From Amoebophrya sp. A120 (lineage: Eukaryota > Sar > Dinophyceae > Syndiniales > Amoebophryaceae), in assembly GCA_905178155.1 (NCBI GenBank), contig CAJINV010000002.1:3898947-3962946 (forward strand): DNA of 64,000 nt. The letters are read 5' to 3'. Position numbers and translations under genes: made by a program. The notes beneath the pieces were generated by a model. That model was not told the origin of the DNA, searched no databases, and saw only the letters and a program-made list of their open reading frames with translations. Shown here piece after piece: positions 1-15,000 of this stretch; the stretch's first letter is position 1; each line of letters begins with the position of its first letter.

Positions 1-33
1 AGATTTTCCTGTGTATTTATTTTTGCATTACAG

Positions 34-3000
34 ATGTGACCTGCCTGCTTTTTTCTCTGGGATAGTGGAACCCTTCTACACGAAAAAGCTGGACCCGATC
101 TTTGAGTTTCTGCAGTGGGAAAAGTTGTACGGTGAGAGCAGTACTACTATATCTGGTGGTCTACTTTCGAACAGTACTAGTTCAACATCTGTGTTCCCCG
201 TGGCCCGCACCAACCCGGCGGATTTTGAACATGTTGCTGCTTTCTTTCAAGCTGGCCCTCTATCCCACGAAAAAACTGTTTCACTGTGATGATTTTGCAA
301 GATCTGCGTCACAAGTTTGTAACACATGACACACAAAATTTGCCATGCGCGCTCTCAAAGGGAAAACACGCTTGAAAATCCAATGTCTTGCAGGTGTAGC
401 AAGACAAATGGTTCTGTGCTCCATTCTATGCATCACAAGTTCACAGCGAAACAGTTTTTTCTTGCGATACCCTCATGGTGTGATTTATTGTCCGGGAGAG
501 GTTGTGCCGGGTGGAGCTGAAGCTACTTCTAGTACCCCTGCTGCTGCTGCTGAGGAGGCCTTCTACACGCCACCTGCAGAAGGTCTTCTCCGTGAAAAGA
601 GCGACACAACGACGTCAAGCCTGCTTCAAGAAGAGGCCCTGTCCACCCGCCCGGAAGGCGGCGGGTTTAAAAATTCCTCGGATCAACATCTTTTGGAAGA
701 TGAAACATTACAACATGTTGACCCAGCAGCAGCGCCAGGTGTGGGGCTCGAGCAGGAACGAGAGGACGGTAGCTTTTCGTCACCAGAACAGGATGTTCAC
801 GCGGATCATCATGATCCCTTCAACCTGGAACTTTATCCCTACCTGTTCGCGACGGGGCCGCGCGGGCTGGAGCTGTTTTTCCTGCACAGCATCGCACTTC
901 CCTCCCGGCCCACGGTTCGCAACCTGCCGCGCATGGTAAAACAGTTCACGCTCAGCCAGGCGATGAAAGGGAAGTATTCCCGCGCCGAGTTGCGCGCCTC
1001 GGATGTGGAGCTAAATCAGCGGGAAGACGCGGCGAGCGGGGATCCGCACTTCGGGCAGTTTATGATCAGACGTGGTGAACAAGGCGAAGGGATGTCGCCT
1101 CCGACTGCGGCCACATCGTATCTTCAAAACCGCCACCGCAGGGAACTGCTCCTGGTGCAGAAGTCACTGCTGCGGCAGTGGTCGCGGTCGTCGGCCTACT
1201 ACCTGCAGGTATCAAATGCAAAAATGTCTGGGTCTGGAAGAATGCAACTTGTAAAGCGTATTTCAGAACACGGAAACGTCTCTCATGCATACGTAGCAAA
1301 AGCTCCCACTTTTTGTCAGCAAAATAGGGGACTTGTCATGCGGATTCGGCATTGCGGAAGGTTCTCGAAACCTGTAATGCTAGAGCTTCCATGCTAGACC
1401 TTCTGTGTCATGCAAAAACAGCATGACTCTTCCAGACCCAGACATTTTTACAGTTGATAGCAGGCGCTGCTTGACCAGTCCAAGGTGGATGCGATGCAGG
1501 ATAAAATTGTGGACCAGTATGCCGCCTATCCTTTTTACCGATCGTGCCGGCCGCAGCATGGGTATGAGAGTGCACAACTCCCCCTCCCCCTCACTTGTAT
1601 GGCATGAACAGCAATTCAAACACCAGCACACGTGGAGGCTATGCATGACAAACTTATGCACATGCGCCTGATGTAGTACTGTTTGGGCTTTCGGAATTTG
1701 TCATGCAAACAGTGCCACAGGGCAGCGAATGGATTGGGGGTTTTGCATGACAAATGAGGGGGAGGGGGAGTTGTGTACTCTCATAATGGACGGCCACAGC
1801 TCGGCGGCGGAGGTGGAGGCCCGCCTGTAACCGAGCTCCTCCTCTGGCTGGATCCGGGCGAAGCTGGGTTAGCCCTGGGTGGCGACTACTCTTTCCACCG
1901 TGGCTATGGAACTGTCAGGATCGAAATCGACAAAGTTGAAAGGATTTGCCATGCATAAAATTGATATCAGTTGGAGCCTCAGTTTGCAAGCGGCGCCGAC
2001 AAATTTCGGGAGCACCCAAATCCAGTCTGTCAGGCTGTTTGGGCAAAGAAGACTGCTCCTGTCGTGCTACTCTGGCAGCAGCACATTGCACACCCCTAAA
2101 CAGGCTTGCCATCGGTCTCATTTGCCTGCTCCCCAACACAGGCCACACGGGCCCTACATTTTATGCATTACAAATTATTTCAACTTTGACGATTTCGCGC
2201 CTGACGCTTCCATAGTGGCCAGATGGAGAAAAGGTACCGGGAACGCGTAGGCTTAGTATCCCATGAAAAAACTGTTTCACTGTGATGATCTTTCAAGATC
2301 TGCATCACAAGTTTGTTACACATGACACAGAAAATTTGCCATGCGCGCTTCCCAAGGGAAAAGACGCTGAAAAATCCAATGTCTTGCAAGTGTAGCAAGA
2401 CAAATTGTTCTGTGCTCTATTCTCTGCATCACAAGTTCACAGTGAAACAGTTTTTTCTTGCGATACTTAGGGTCAGAAGACCATTGGATCAATCAGCCCA
2501 TCTCTGCTCCTATCAAATGTAAAAATGTCTGGGTTTGGAAGAGTCACGCTGTTTTTGCATGACACAGAAGGTCTGGCGTGGAAGCTCTAGCATCACAGGT
2601 TTCGAGAAGCTTCCGCAATGCCGAATCCGCATGACAAATCCCCCATTTTGGTGACAAAAAGTGAGCGCCTTTTGCTACCAATGCATGAGAGATTTTTCTG
2701 TTTTCTGAAATGCGCATCACAAGTTTGGACTCTTCCAGACCCAGACATATTTGCATTCCATAGCCCCCGCAAATAAAGACGCGCCAGGGCCAGCGTGGAT
2801 TACGGATCATGAAGCCACAATAAATAAGCCCGACCACGACCCGGCGACGCGAGAAGAGGTTGGAGATCAAAGCCCCATGATGTCGTGGTATGGGGCCCCC
2901 ATACCACACTGGGCCAGCGAGGCGCTAGACAAGGTGCAGGAAACGCACGAGCTCTTCGTTTTGATGCTACAGGGGATTTATCAAATGTAAAAATGTCTGG

Positions 3001-6000
3001 GTCTGGAAGAATGCCAGGTTTGTCATGCACATTTTGCATGACTCCTGATGTCTGTGATGCATGCCCTAGCATCACAGATTTTGTGAGGGCTTCCTGATGC
3101 CTGTACCGCATGACAAATGCTCTTTCCGTGTAGCAAGACCTGGACTCTCTTTGCTGCTCATGCAATACAGATTTTTGTAGAATAGAAAATCAGCATGACA
3201 AGTTGGATTCTTCCAGACATCCAGGGATTTTTACAGTTGATAGGATTTATCAGACCCAGTTCGGTTCCACGTTAGTATTATATTACAATGAAAAATGCCC
3301 CCACCCCCGAACTTGAAAGCATTTGTATTGCAAACCTTTCCAAATGAAACATTCGCCCTCTTGCATGTATCAGCATCACAGATTTCCGATCGTGAATAAC
3401 AAAAATTTCTATTGCAAAAGATCCCAGCAAGAGCGGTGCTTGTCATGTAAGCGATGCGAAACACGACTAGAATCTGCATCAGAAAGATTCATACTCCTTT
3501 CATGCATGACAAAAAGTTTTCATTTGGAAACTTCGCATCACAAATTTTTGCAACTTTGGGGTGGGGGGCACTTTTCACTGTAATATATTAACGACAGATC
3601 AACTTGAACATATTAAACAAGCCACTGTACGACTACAGCTAGAAGCTCCACCTGGAGCAGTAGGGGGTGAAGAAGGCACTACTACTTCCAATGCGGGTCG
3701 TCAACCGCTGCTGCTCGACGGGACGATGACAACTGCTATGAGTGGTTTTGCTGCGCCGCCGCCGCGCAACTCCACAACAACAACCGGCGTGATGTCCAGT
3801 ACCGACACTTTCAATAACCCGGCGCCAGGTCTTCTGCAACCAGAAGGCCTGCTAGAAGTTGAAGACGACGTCGCAGCTGCCGTGGGGCGGTTGTTAGTGC
3901 AGGACGTGTTGCGGGCGGGCATGTGGAGGAGAAAGTTCGCAGACGCGCTGCTGCTGTCGCACCCAAGGCTGTTGATGCAGCTTGACAACAACTTGATTCA
4001 GGCAGAGAAAAATAAAATGATCGGGATCAAGAACCCAGCGGCCCACGCGAGTGAAGGTTGGGACGAGATGACCCGTCGCAACCGCCGCCATGATGTGCAT
4101 AACCCCTTTCTGCAGCATATCCTGAGTAAAAACGTACCCACACCAGAGTCAGGATGAGGATTTTGCAACACAAACCTACGAGTTTTGTGAGTCACGCATC
4201 ACAAGTTGCACCATGCAGTGTAGTGCAGGTTAGCAAGTGCAGCCGCATCACAGATTCATCTGCTCATCCTGTTCACAGCATCACAAATTCCAAAACACGG
4301 CTGGAAATGGCTCTCATGGGGATGCGCATTACAAGTCTTCCTGTCTTTGCAAATCTGCATTACAACTCTGGTGTGGGTACGTTTTTACTCAGGATACAGC
4401 ACGGCATGAGCGTGGGGGGAAAATTCCTGCTGGAAAGCAAAGAGCAAACCGCGGACACGAGTATTTCGGGCCCGCATAATGCCATGGGCCCGGATGGGGA
4501 AAGAGCAACAGAGATTTCTCTAGAGATGTTGCATGCCCATGCTGGAAAAGAGCAAGAGCTTATCACGAGAAAAAAAGCATTGTAGGTGTAACTTTTTTGG
4601 AGGAACAGCATTACAAATTTGTCTGGCATGACAGCAAAAACCTGTCATGCGCAGACAGTACGTGAAAACGCCCTTTAATGGACCCTACGATGCATGCCAA
4701 GCATGACAGACGCAATCATCTTGCATGTTGCGCATCACAAATTTACACTAGCCGCGTTTTTTTCTTGGATAGAGCTGAAAAGCGTGAAACGGAAACGGCT
4801 CTGGAGAAGCTGGGTGCTCCGCTTGCTGTATGAGAGTGCACAACTACTCCCCTAGTACCCCTCATTTGTATTGCATGGACAGCAACAGCACACGTCCTGG
4901 AATCAACGCAGCTTTTGCATCATGACAAATTCGCGAGGACCGATTCTAGTGCTGTTTCTGCTTCCGAAATTTGTCATGCAAGCAGTGCCAAATGGCAAAG
5001 GATGGATTTGCTGTTTTGCATGACAAATGAGGGGGACGAGGGGGAGTTGTGCATTGTCATACTTTGCAAAGACAAGGGTCTTATGAACTGCAAAAGCATC
5101 GCACTCGTATAAATGCATTACAAATCTCCTCAGCATGAAAAATAAAATTTGTAATGCTGATTTGCCTTCAGAAAAAAATTGCAAGACTTGCATTTATACG
5201 ACTACGATAATTTTGCACAGGATAGGTCTATCCTCCGCCCGGTCAAAGGCGGCGAGCCGGCCTTCTTCCTGTGGCGGAAGGCGTATCAAAGTGAAAAAAA
5301 CCCCCTCTTCATTCTGAAACGGGAATTTCTGTTGCTGGATTTGTGTACACAAATCAGCGCTGTATTGCAGCAAGCGCTTGCAGGCATTTCGTATAAGTAG
5401 CGTGATTAGGTATGCAAGAGGCTAGCACTCAGGCATGACAGACAGCCTTGCAGTAGGCAAAAGCGCACGACAGCTTGGCTTTGAAGGCGCCACACGGGTC
5501 GCATTTGCCTCACATGCAAGACAAAGCTCACAAATCAGCATCACAAATTTATTCCATTGTGGAGGGGGGATTTTTCCCCACGATAAGGCGGAGGCGTTGT
5601 TTCTGCCCCCGATTGGGAACCGGTTTCACAACTACCCAGAGAAGGGGGCCTTTATTGCCGCAGAAGATGCTGAAAATGTTGTTGTTGTTGAAACCAAGAA
5701 GCATCCTCGTCCACTGTATGGGCCAGTAAATTCCCTGCCACGAGGACCTGCAGGACCACCTCTACTACCTCCATCTTCGTCGTTCTTGGGCGGGGGCAAC
5801 ATTCAGCAGGCGGACGACGCTCCCGATGTCGTGCTAGAGGTGACCACGCCAAGTAGATTTCTGCAACTGCCACCTCCACCGCCTGAAGTAGCAGAAGATT
5901 TTGGCTTGCTGCCTAGAAATGGGGGTCAAGCAGGGGCGACTGCGTCTTTCCTCACTGTAGCGGTTGGTACAACAAAAGCCACACCTTCGAGCGGTGCGGC

Positions 6001-9000
6001 AGCAGGAGCAGCAGCATCGGCCCGCCCAGACGAGGACACTACTACAGCGAGAGTCAGAGACCGAGCCTGGCTGCAAAAGCAAAACAGCAGAGCCGCAGAA
6101 GGGGAAAGGAAAGAAACTTCTACTTCTGTTGCAGATGAAGTCTTCAGCATGGTGCCAGAGGAGGACAAAAAAGCTGCTGCTGCAGTAACACAAGCACCAG
6201 CCGCGAGAGAAGGTGCAGAAGAGGGTGCTGAGCAGCCGGAAAATGTTGACATAGGGGAAGAGGGAGGAGGACAGACAAAGAACTACTTCGGGAACGACGA
6301 AGAAGACGAGGAAGAATCTGGGCGCCCTCTTTCGCGGCGGCACAACAGCTGGTTGGGAGGGGGGAACATTAACTCGATGGGCGGCTTCCCCGTGGTCGGC
6401 CGCGACGCCCGGTTCCGGTCGGAACTCCCACTACAAATCGCGGTGCGGTCCAGTGGGGCAAGCGTGGGAAGTATCCTGTGAGAAAACGTTCCCACAGCAT
6501 AGTCAAGTTGGTAAATTTGCAACACAAATCTCCAACTTTTGGACACATAGTATATGCATGACAACATTGGACTCGTAGTGTAATCCTGTTTCGGTAGTGC
6601 AGCAGTATCACAGATCTAGCGCATCATGCTGCTTGGAGCATGACAAATTCCCAAAGCCGACTAGAAGAAAATGCCTCTCATGGGGCCGCTCCGCATGAGA
6701 AATATTTTCAGCATGCAGATTCGCATGGCAACTCTGGAGTGGGGACGTTTTTACAAATGATAGGGAGTGCCGCTTTTTTACTCCCGGTCGAGCGAGACCG
6801 GGAGCTCGAGGACGAGGCGGATGAGCAAAACAGCAGGCCTATCAAAATGAAAAAAGCCCCCGCCCCATATCAAAGGGGAAATCTGTGACGCAGGATTTGT
6901 GTACACAAATGCGCGCTGTCTTGCAGTACGGCATCGCAGCCAGATCCGCAGCCTAGGGAGGGAAATTGGGTCTAGGTGCTTAGCATTACAAACGGCTGTC
7001 CTTTAGGCCCCACAGCTAGTATGCCAAATCGCTTCCATATTGGCGCGGAAGCCTCTGCATTTGTCTTCTTGCAGGACAGACGTGATTTGTGGTCTCAAAT
7101 CAGCAAGACAAATTTTCGCAAGCATGCCTTTTCGATATGGGGAGGGGGGATTTTTCTTCTCAATAAGGCCCGCCAGGCCCAGGGACCTCGGGGTGCGGTA
7201 TCCGGATATGCTCGCGAAAGAAGAAGAGCAGTTACGAGAACTCGAGCTCTTCTACCACGCCCGGTACGAGATAATCCACGGCGAACAGCACGCCGTCTCG
7301 CTGAAATCCGATTACGAGACAGCCATTGTATCCTGAGTAAAAATGATGTCCCCACACGACCAGAGTTGTCATGCAAATCTGCATGCCAAAGAAGTTTCTC
7401 ATGCGGAGCCCCATGGGAACCATTTTCTATACCTGTTTTGGAATTTGTAATACTAGAATCAGCATGATAGGCTAGGTCTGTGATGCTTCGGAACTAGCTA
7501 AGTAAACAGGATTACACTACGAGGATAAACTTGTCATGCGAAACAACCAGGGGTGGCTGATTTGTCTAGCGGATTCTTTCCCATCTTGACTCTGGGGTGG
7601 GGCCGTTTTTGCTCAGGAGACATTGCCGCTCTTCGCCAGGATTGCACGGCTTATCGCTACCTCTCGGTCCCTATCAAATGTAAAAATGTCTGGGTCTGGA
7701 AGAATGCAACTTGTGATGCTATTTTTGGAATCCAAAAAAGTCTGTATTGCATGAGCAACAAGAGGCGTCCAGTTTTTACTCCGCGGAGAGGGGATTTCTC
7801 ATGCGGGATAGGCATCAAGATGCCCGCAAAAAATTTGTGATGCTGGTGCATACATCACAGACATCACGGGTCATGCAAAATGTGCATGACAAACCTGGGA
7901 ATCTTCCAGACCCAGACATTTTTACATTTCATAATCCCGCTGATGGCCCGACAGGATTTGATCCTGTTGGCGGCACGCCAGGGCTGCGACGATATTCCGC
8001 ACTACCTGCCGCTCCAGCAACAGCTCAATATGCTGTGCAAAAGTATCGTACTCGTATAAATGCAGGTCTTGCATTACAAATTTCTTTGTCAAGGCAAATC
8101 AGCATTGCAAATTTCATTTCTCATGCTGAGAAAATTTGTAATGCATTTATACGAGTACGATGCTTCTGCATTCCATACTCAATTTCACGATGCAATTTAC
8201 GAACACGGTTCCGCGGTGGCTGAGAGAGGACATTGGCGAGCAGGCGGATCTGCATCTGCTATCCCAGTCTCCGCAGTGGTCGGAGACAATTTTGGATTCG
8301 TATTTTGGGCCCAAATTTTTCGCGGAACTCGCCGCTGTGAACGCGAACTGCCTCTTTTCCCTTCTTCGGGTCTCGCGGGTGGACATTCGGTTTTCGCGCT
8401 TACTCTCCGTGCTACAAAAGGAGGAGAGCGATCGCGCCGATGTTGAACAGGAGGCCAAGGAGGATCATCAACATCTTGATGTTGATGCTGGTGCAAGAAC
8501 AACTTCTACTACTGCGAAAGATGGTGCGCCGCAAGAATCGTCTTCTTGGGGATTTCTGCTGCAGAAAGAAGACGCGAGAAATGGCTTCCATACTCGCAGT
8601 ATCAAATGTAAAAATGTCTGGGTCTGGAAGAGTCATGCTGTTTTTGCATGACACAGAAGGTCTGGCATGGAAGCTCTAGCATTACAAGTTTCGAGAAGCT
8701 TCCGCAATGTCGAATCCGCATGACAAATCCCCCACTTTGGTGACAGAAAGTGGGCAGCTTTTGCTACCCATGCATGACAGATTTTTCTGTGTTCTGAAAT
8801 GTGCATCACAAGTTCGGATTCTTCCAGACCCAGACATTTTTACATTTTATACGCAGCTCCGCGGTGCGGCAAATGGTGCAAAAGGCCGTAGTATCCTGAG
8901 TAAAAACGTCCCCACCCCATAGTTGTCATGCAGCTGTGCAATGACAGGACGATTTGTAATGCGCATCCCCATGAGAGGCACTTCCAATCGTGTTTTGGAC

Positions 9001-12000
9001 TTTGTAATGCTGTAAACAGGATGAGAAGCTCACTTTCTCATGCGGCTGCCCTTGCTAAACAGCACTACGCTACAGATGGAAACTTGTCATGCAAAACTCC
9101 CAAAACTTGGAGATTTCTGTTGCAGATTTACCAACTTCACTATGGGGTGGGAAGGTTTTTACACAGGATACGTAGCTGGCGCCGGACTGCTGCAGTTTCA
9201 GGCGATGCTTGTGCGCAACTACTTTCACTACAAAACGGAGTACCTCCCGGGCCACGCGTATGGAAGCGTCAGGTTTGAAATCGACAAAGTTGGAATGATT
9301 TGCCATGCATAAAATGCAAGGCAGGAAGTGCGTGTCTTGCCGGGATGGCAAGTGAGGCCGACTGTCAGCCTGCTTCGGGTTTGAAATAAAACTGCTAAAG
9401 TAGCATGACAAAAGCAGTCGTCTGTGCCCAAACAGCATGCCAAATTGGATTCCGGCGCGCCGAAAATTTCTCATGCACCGCTTGGAAATTCTGCTTCCAA
9501 CTGGTATCGATTTTATGCATTACAACTTTGACAATTTCAGTTCTGACGCTTCCATAACGCGGTCAAGCTGCGCATCGAGGCCGGGGATTTCCGGCAGCTG
9601 GAAGTGGCCGCTCGTGGTCTTGAAGCTACTAGTAAAACTGGTAGTCCTGCTTCTAGAATGGCAACTCGAACTACTCTATGAATTGCAAATAGGTATCGTA
9701 CTCGTATAAAAGCATTGCAAATTTCCTCAGCATGAGAAATGAAATTTGTAATGCGGATTTACCTTGAGAAAAAAACTTGTAATGCATGACTGCGATTACT
9801 ACGAGTGCGATACTTTTGCACAGGATATACTCCTGCTTCTACGTCGGCGCAACGGTTTTGGCAGCGGCGAATGGAGCTGCTGCAGTATCTTTCCATAGCG
9901 ACCTATCAAAATGAAAAATCCCCCCTCCCCATATCAAATTGGAAATCTGTGATGCAGGATTTGTGTACACAAATCAGCTTTGTCTTGCAGTAGAGGGCTG
10001 CACGCAGATACAACAAAGCCTGGGTTGGGCCTTTTTGGTGGTGGCGCCTAGCAAGGGAGACTTATCCTCTGCACGCCATACAGCATTACAAATTGCCCAC
10101 AAATTCCGGCGGAGTCTCTGGCTTTGCCCTCTTGCAATACAAGGACGATTTGCGTCCACAAATCAGCATCACACATTTTTCGAAGTATGTCTTTTCAGTA
10201 TGGGGAGGGGGATTTTTCCATACGATACGACCGGGGAGGACGCTACCGCCCGGCGTCGCAGAGACGTCGCCGTGGATGCGCATCTGTGGGTGGCGGCAGA
10301 AGAGGGCTCCGCTGACTATACCGAGGCGCGGTCGGAGAGAATTTTAGAAAAGGGACGATATGGATCGCATCCATATACAACTTCGGCTCCCATCCAGCAG
10401 GAAGATCTTCTCCTTGCGCAAGATGGTAAAACTTCTCGACGACGAGGTATCCAAGGAAAAAACTGTTTCACTGTGATGATTTTGCAAGATCCGCATCACA
10501 AGTTTGTTACGCATGACACTGAAAATTTGTGATGCGCGCATTTCCCACAGGGAAAAACACGGTTGAAACTCCAATGCTCTATGCAGGTGTAGCAAGACAA
10601 ATAGTTCTGTGTTGCATTTTTTGCATCACAAGTTCACAGTGAAACAGTTTTTTTTTGCGATACGAGGACCAGTGTTTCCCTTCACGATCGTCTTGCACCG
10701 CAACGACTTCTATGCATCGCAAAAATGTCTGGGTCTGGAAGGATGCAACTTGTAATGCTAATTCTGGATCGTGCAAAAATCTGTGCTGCACGAATGCCAA
10801 AAGTTGTCCACTTTTGACCAAGTTGGGAGGAGGTTTCTCATGCAGGATAGGCATGATAGGGGTCTCACAGAATCTGTCATGCTAGCTCCTGCATTCCAGA
10901 CGGCATGGATCATGGAAAATCTGCATGACAAATCTCGCAATTTCCCAGACCCAGACATTTTTGCATTTGATAACTTCTACAACTTTCGATACTTCTATCC
11001 GAGTGCACAAGTAGAACTCGCCCTCCGTCTCATTTGGAGTGGAGCATGAACAGCAATTATAAATACAACAAACGCCAGCAGGAGGAGCACCTGCGGAGCT
11101 AGTGCATGACAAGTTTATCAGCCGACCGTAGTACTGTTTGGGCTTCAAAAATTTATTGCCATGCAAACATTCAGTGCTACAGGTTCTTGTACAGGCGGGA
11201 AGCAACTCGATTCGGCATTTTGCATGACAAATGAGGGGCACCAACATGTTCGGGTGTAAGGAGTTCCGGGCAGTGCTCCGTGCACCCTTGCGACACCACC
11301 CCGCATCGCCCCGGGTACTTATGCATGACACATGAGGGGGAGGTGGACTTGGAGTTGTGCACTCGGATAAGTTCAATTTTGATCAGCAGCGGGGCGTGCA
11401 CGATGGTGCGAATAGCCTGCGGGCGGTATCAAAAGGAAAAATCCCCCCTTCCCATACTGAAAAGGTATATTTTTGGAAATTTGTGATGCTGATTTGTGGT
11501 CGCAAATCGTGTCTGTCTTGCAAGAAGGCAACTCCGCAGGCTCCGCCGCATTGCGCGGCCGGTTTGTCATGCTGTTGGGCCTACAGCGTGGCTGTTTTTC
11601 GTGCTAAGCGCCTAGGCCAAAGCCTCTCATCTATTCAAACTTGGTATGGGCTTACAGTTCTCTCCGGCAAGACAGCTCGGATCTATGTACACAAATTCAG
11701 CATCAGAAGTTTCGTTTTGATATGGGGAGGGGGGATTTTTCCTTTCGATAGGCGGCGGGGGAACGAAAAATCGAAGGCGGGAGGAGCAGAGGCTTCATAC
11801 AGGGTGATAATACTTCTATGCCCCCACCACCCTGTAATATTAACAAGTCTAACTACTTCTATGAGGATGGTTTTCTCTGGGATTTGAAAGAACAGCGAAT
11901 TGTTCCAGATCCAGCAGCAACAGAGAATGAAACAATAAAAACCGATGAAACAAGTACAAGTGGCACCACAAATGTTGACCAGGGCAGAACTACTGCCTCT

Positions 12001-15000
12001 GCTGCACCTTCTTCAAGAACGGAGGTAGACGCCGCGGGTCCTCCCTGCAGGGACGAAGGGCAAGATATTGTGAGGAAAAATGCTCCCTCCCCATATTGGA
12101 CAGGTATGGTCCTAAAAATTTGTGATGCTGATTTGTGACCACAAATCCTGTCTCTCTTGCAAGGGGGCAAATCCAAAGAATCCGCCGGCCTATGCAGGCG
12201 ATTTGTAATGCTGTTGCGGCTACATGGCAGGCCTCTGCTATGCTAAGCACGTACATCGAAACAAACCTGCGCAGGCTCAGGCTTTGCCTGCGGTGCCTCA
12301 CCGCAAGACAGAGCTGATTTGTGTACACAAATCCAGCAACAGACGTTTCAATATGGGGAGGGGGGATTTTTCACTTTGATACAAGAATCTCTACCGCCGG
12401 AAGTAGACGATAGAATTATTTCGGGCGGCGGCCCGGAGCCGCTTTTTCACCGATATGCATTGCAAAAATGTCTGGGCCTGGAAGAATGCAGGACGTGTCA
12501 TGCTTGTCTGGCATGACTCTTGGATCTGTGATGCGTAAGCAGGAACTGGGTCTCCTGCCTGTCATGCAAAAACGCAGTTTGCCATGCAGAAAACGAAGCA
12601 CATGGCACGTGCGAAAACTTGTCATGCTTGGCTGCATATTGTAATGCGTCCACGATTCACAGATTTGCATCACAAGTTTCCAGACCCAGACATTCTTGCC
12701 TTTGATAACCGGCTCAAAGTCACCATTTTGGAGAAAGACGTGCCTGACGTGAACTTGGTCCGACTGCTGAGCAAGGGTGACGCCGAAGATCAGAAAATAG
12801 CGTCCGGCCGGTTTGGGCATTCCTACCAGGAGCGACACCAGAAGTGGCGCGGCTTCTTTCTGAACGATATGGATTGCAAAAATGTCTGGGTCTGGAAGAT
12901 TGCCACGTTTGTCATGCATATTTTGAATGACCCATGATCTCTGTGATGCATGCCCTAGCATCACAGATTTTACGAGGCAGGCACGATGCCTCTACCGCAT
13001 GAGAAATGCCCTCCCCGCGTAGCACAAACTGGGGTCCTCTTGCTGGTCGTGCAATACAAATTTTTTTAGAATCCAGAGACAGCATCACCAGTTTAGACTT
13101 TTCCAGACCCAGACATAGTTGCATTTGATAAACGAGTTGTGCCGGCAGTTTCGGGACTTGTTTTTCGAGAAAATAGACGACGGCAAAAACATGGGGGGGA
13201 TAAACGACGGGATGAAGAAGAACCACAAGAACCAAAATGACGGCACGCGGCAGGCTGATGAACCAGAAGAAGAAGCAGGCGTAGAAGAAGTAGAAACGAC
13301 CCCGGACTGCCGGGATTTTGTGGACAGTTTCGTGTTCGGGGAAAGAATTGTGGACGACAAGAAGGACGTCGACCTGCGGATGTTGAACAATGGCGCTGCT
13401 GCAAGAACAGCAGAAAGTCCACTTCCTCGTGGACCACGAGATAGAAGTGGTAAAACGAGAACTTCATCTCCAGCAGCTGCCCGCGCGGCCCCCACCAGTC
13501 GTGGATACCCATCATCTACTTCGCACCGGTTCTTGTACTACCCCCGGCTGAGTGCGTTTGGAAAGCGCACGTTCGAACAAACAGTCCTCAACCAGGAAGG
13601 CCATTCGTGGTGGGACGCCCCGAATCCGCGAGCCCCCTCCTTGGATCTGATTTCGAACCCTTTCCACGGCCGCCGCATCCGCCTGCCCGGAGACGGAATC
13701 TTTATCCTGTGTGAAAACGTCCCCACCCCAGAGTTGTCATGATGCACATTTGCAATGATAGGAACGCTTGTAATGCGCTTCCCCATGAGCATGACAGGCA
13801 TAGATATCCAGTCGTGTTTTGGCATTTATAATGCTGCAAACAGGATAATCAGATGGATTTTTGATGCGGTTGTCCTTGCTAACATGCACGACACTACGGA
13901 CTGCAACTTGTCATGCGTGACTCCCAAAACTTCTGGATTTGTGTTGCTAACTTGTCAACTTGGCTATGGGATGGGGACCTTTTTACTCAGGATAAGCTTT
14001 TCGCAGTTCTCCTTGCGCAACCAGGACTTGTTTCAGGGTGACACGGTGCCGACCGGGAACAGCATCTTCCAGCCCTTTTGGGACTACCATACGGCTCGTC
14101 TCACCACCACAGCGGGGGCGAAGAACAAAAATGAGCCGCCTGCGGATAAACAATCTTCGAAAACACCAGCGCGGCACTCTCATCTGTCTGTCTACCAGCG
14201 GATTCAACTGGCCTCGAATCCCGTGCGTCATGAGAAGGATCTACTGATTAAACTCGCGCGGAAAGATCCAATTGGGAGTGTGAAGTTAGCCTCGTTTCAG
14301 CTGCGAAACTTTGACCCGGAGTTTCAAAAGGCGGTACTGGAAAAGGACGGGCTGGCGTTGCAGTATATGGAAATCGCCCCGCTTTGCGCGGCGCGGCCAT
14401 GTTCAAACGTTTTGTTTCTTCCGGACTATGTTGCTCCCGGTAGCTCTCGTGAGCAAATGGAAATGAAGAACAGCGCAGGTGGAACAAAAAGTAAAGCATT
14501 CTCCTTTATTCCGCGCGGCGCAGCTTCCGGTTCCGACCCCCTCCCAGGGCCGTCGTCGCCGTATCAGGTCGTCGCGCAGCAGCTTCCTCGGGATTTAGCT
14601 CTACTCGCGGTGAAAAGTAACGGCCTGGCGCTTCGTTACTTGTCCCCGGAACTGCGGGCCGACGCAGAAGTCGTGAAGATGGCCGTGATTCAAGACGCTG
14701 AGGCTTTGCAGTTTGCGCACCCCAGCCTGCGGGTCTACGCGCCCTGGGAAGGTGCGTTTTCCGACGCGGGGATTTGGCCGACGGAGCTGGCAGCTATTCC
14801 GGAGCGGGGATCATCTCAAGAACACCCGGGTGGAACATCACCCGTCGTCGCGGGCCGGTGGAAATTAAGCGGGAAACATCCACCCAATGCGAAGCAGATT
14901 GCGTTAAAAAATTCGGGGTTCGCAGTGCGCTACATGGGCCTGGACTTGGGCCACGATTACGACAGGTTTGCGAATCCGAATTGGCCGTCGCAGTTCTTGC

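Noticed and set aside
5834-6343. 169-codon - strand frame
   Set aside because: Antisense shadow of the low-complexity exon 5591-6471 of the + strand gene.
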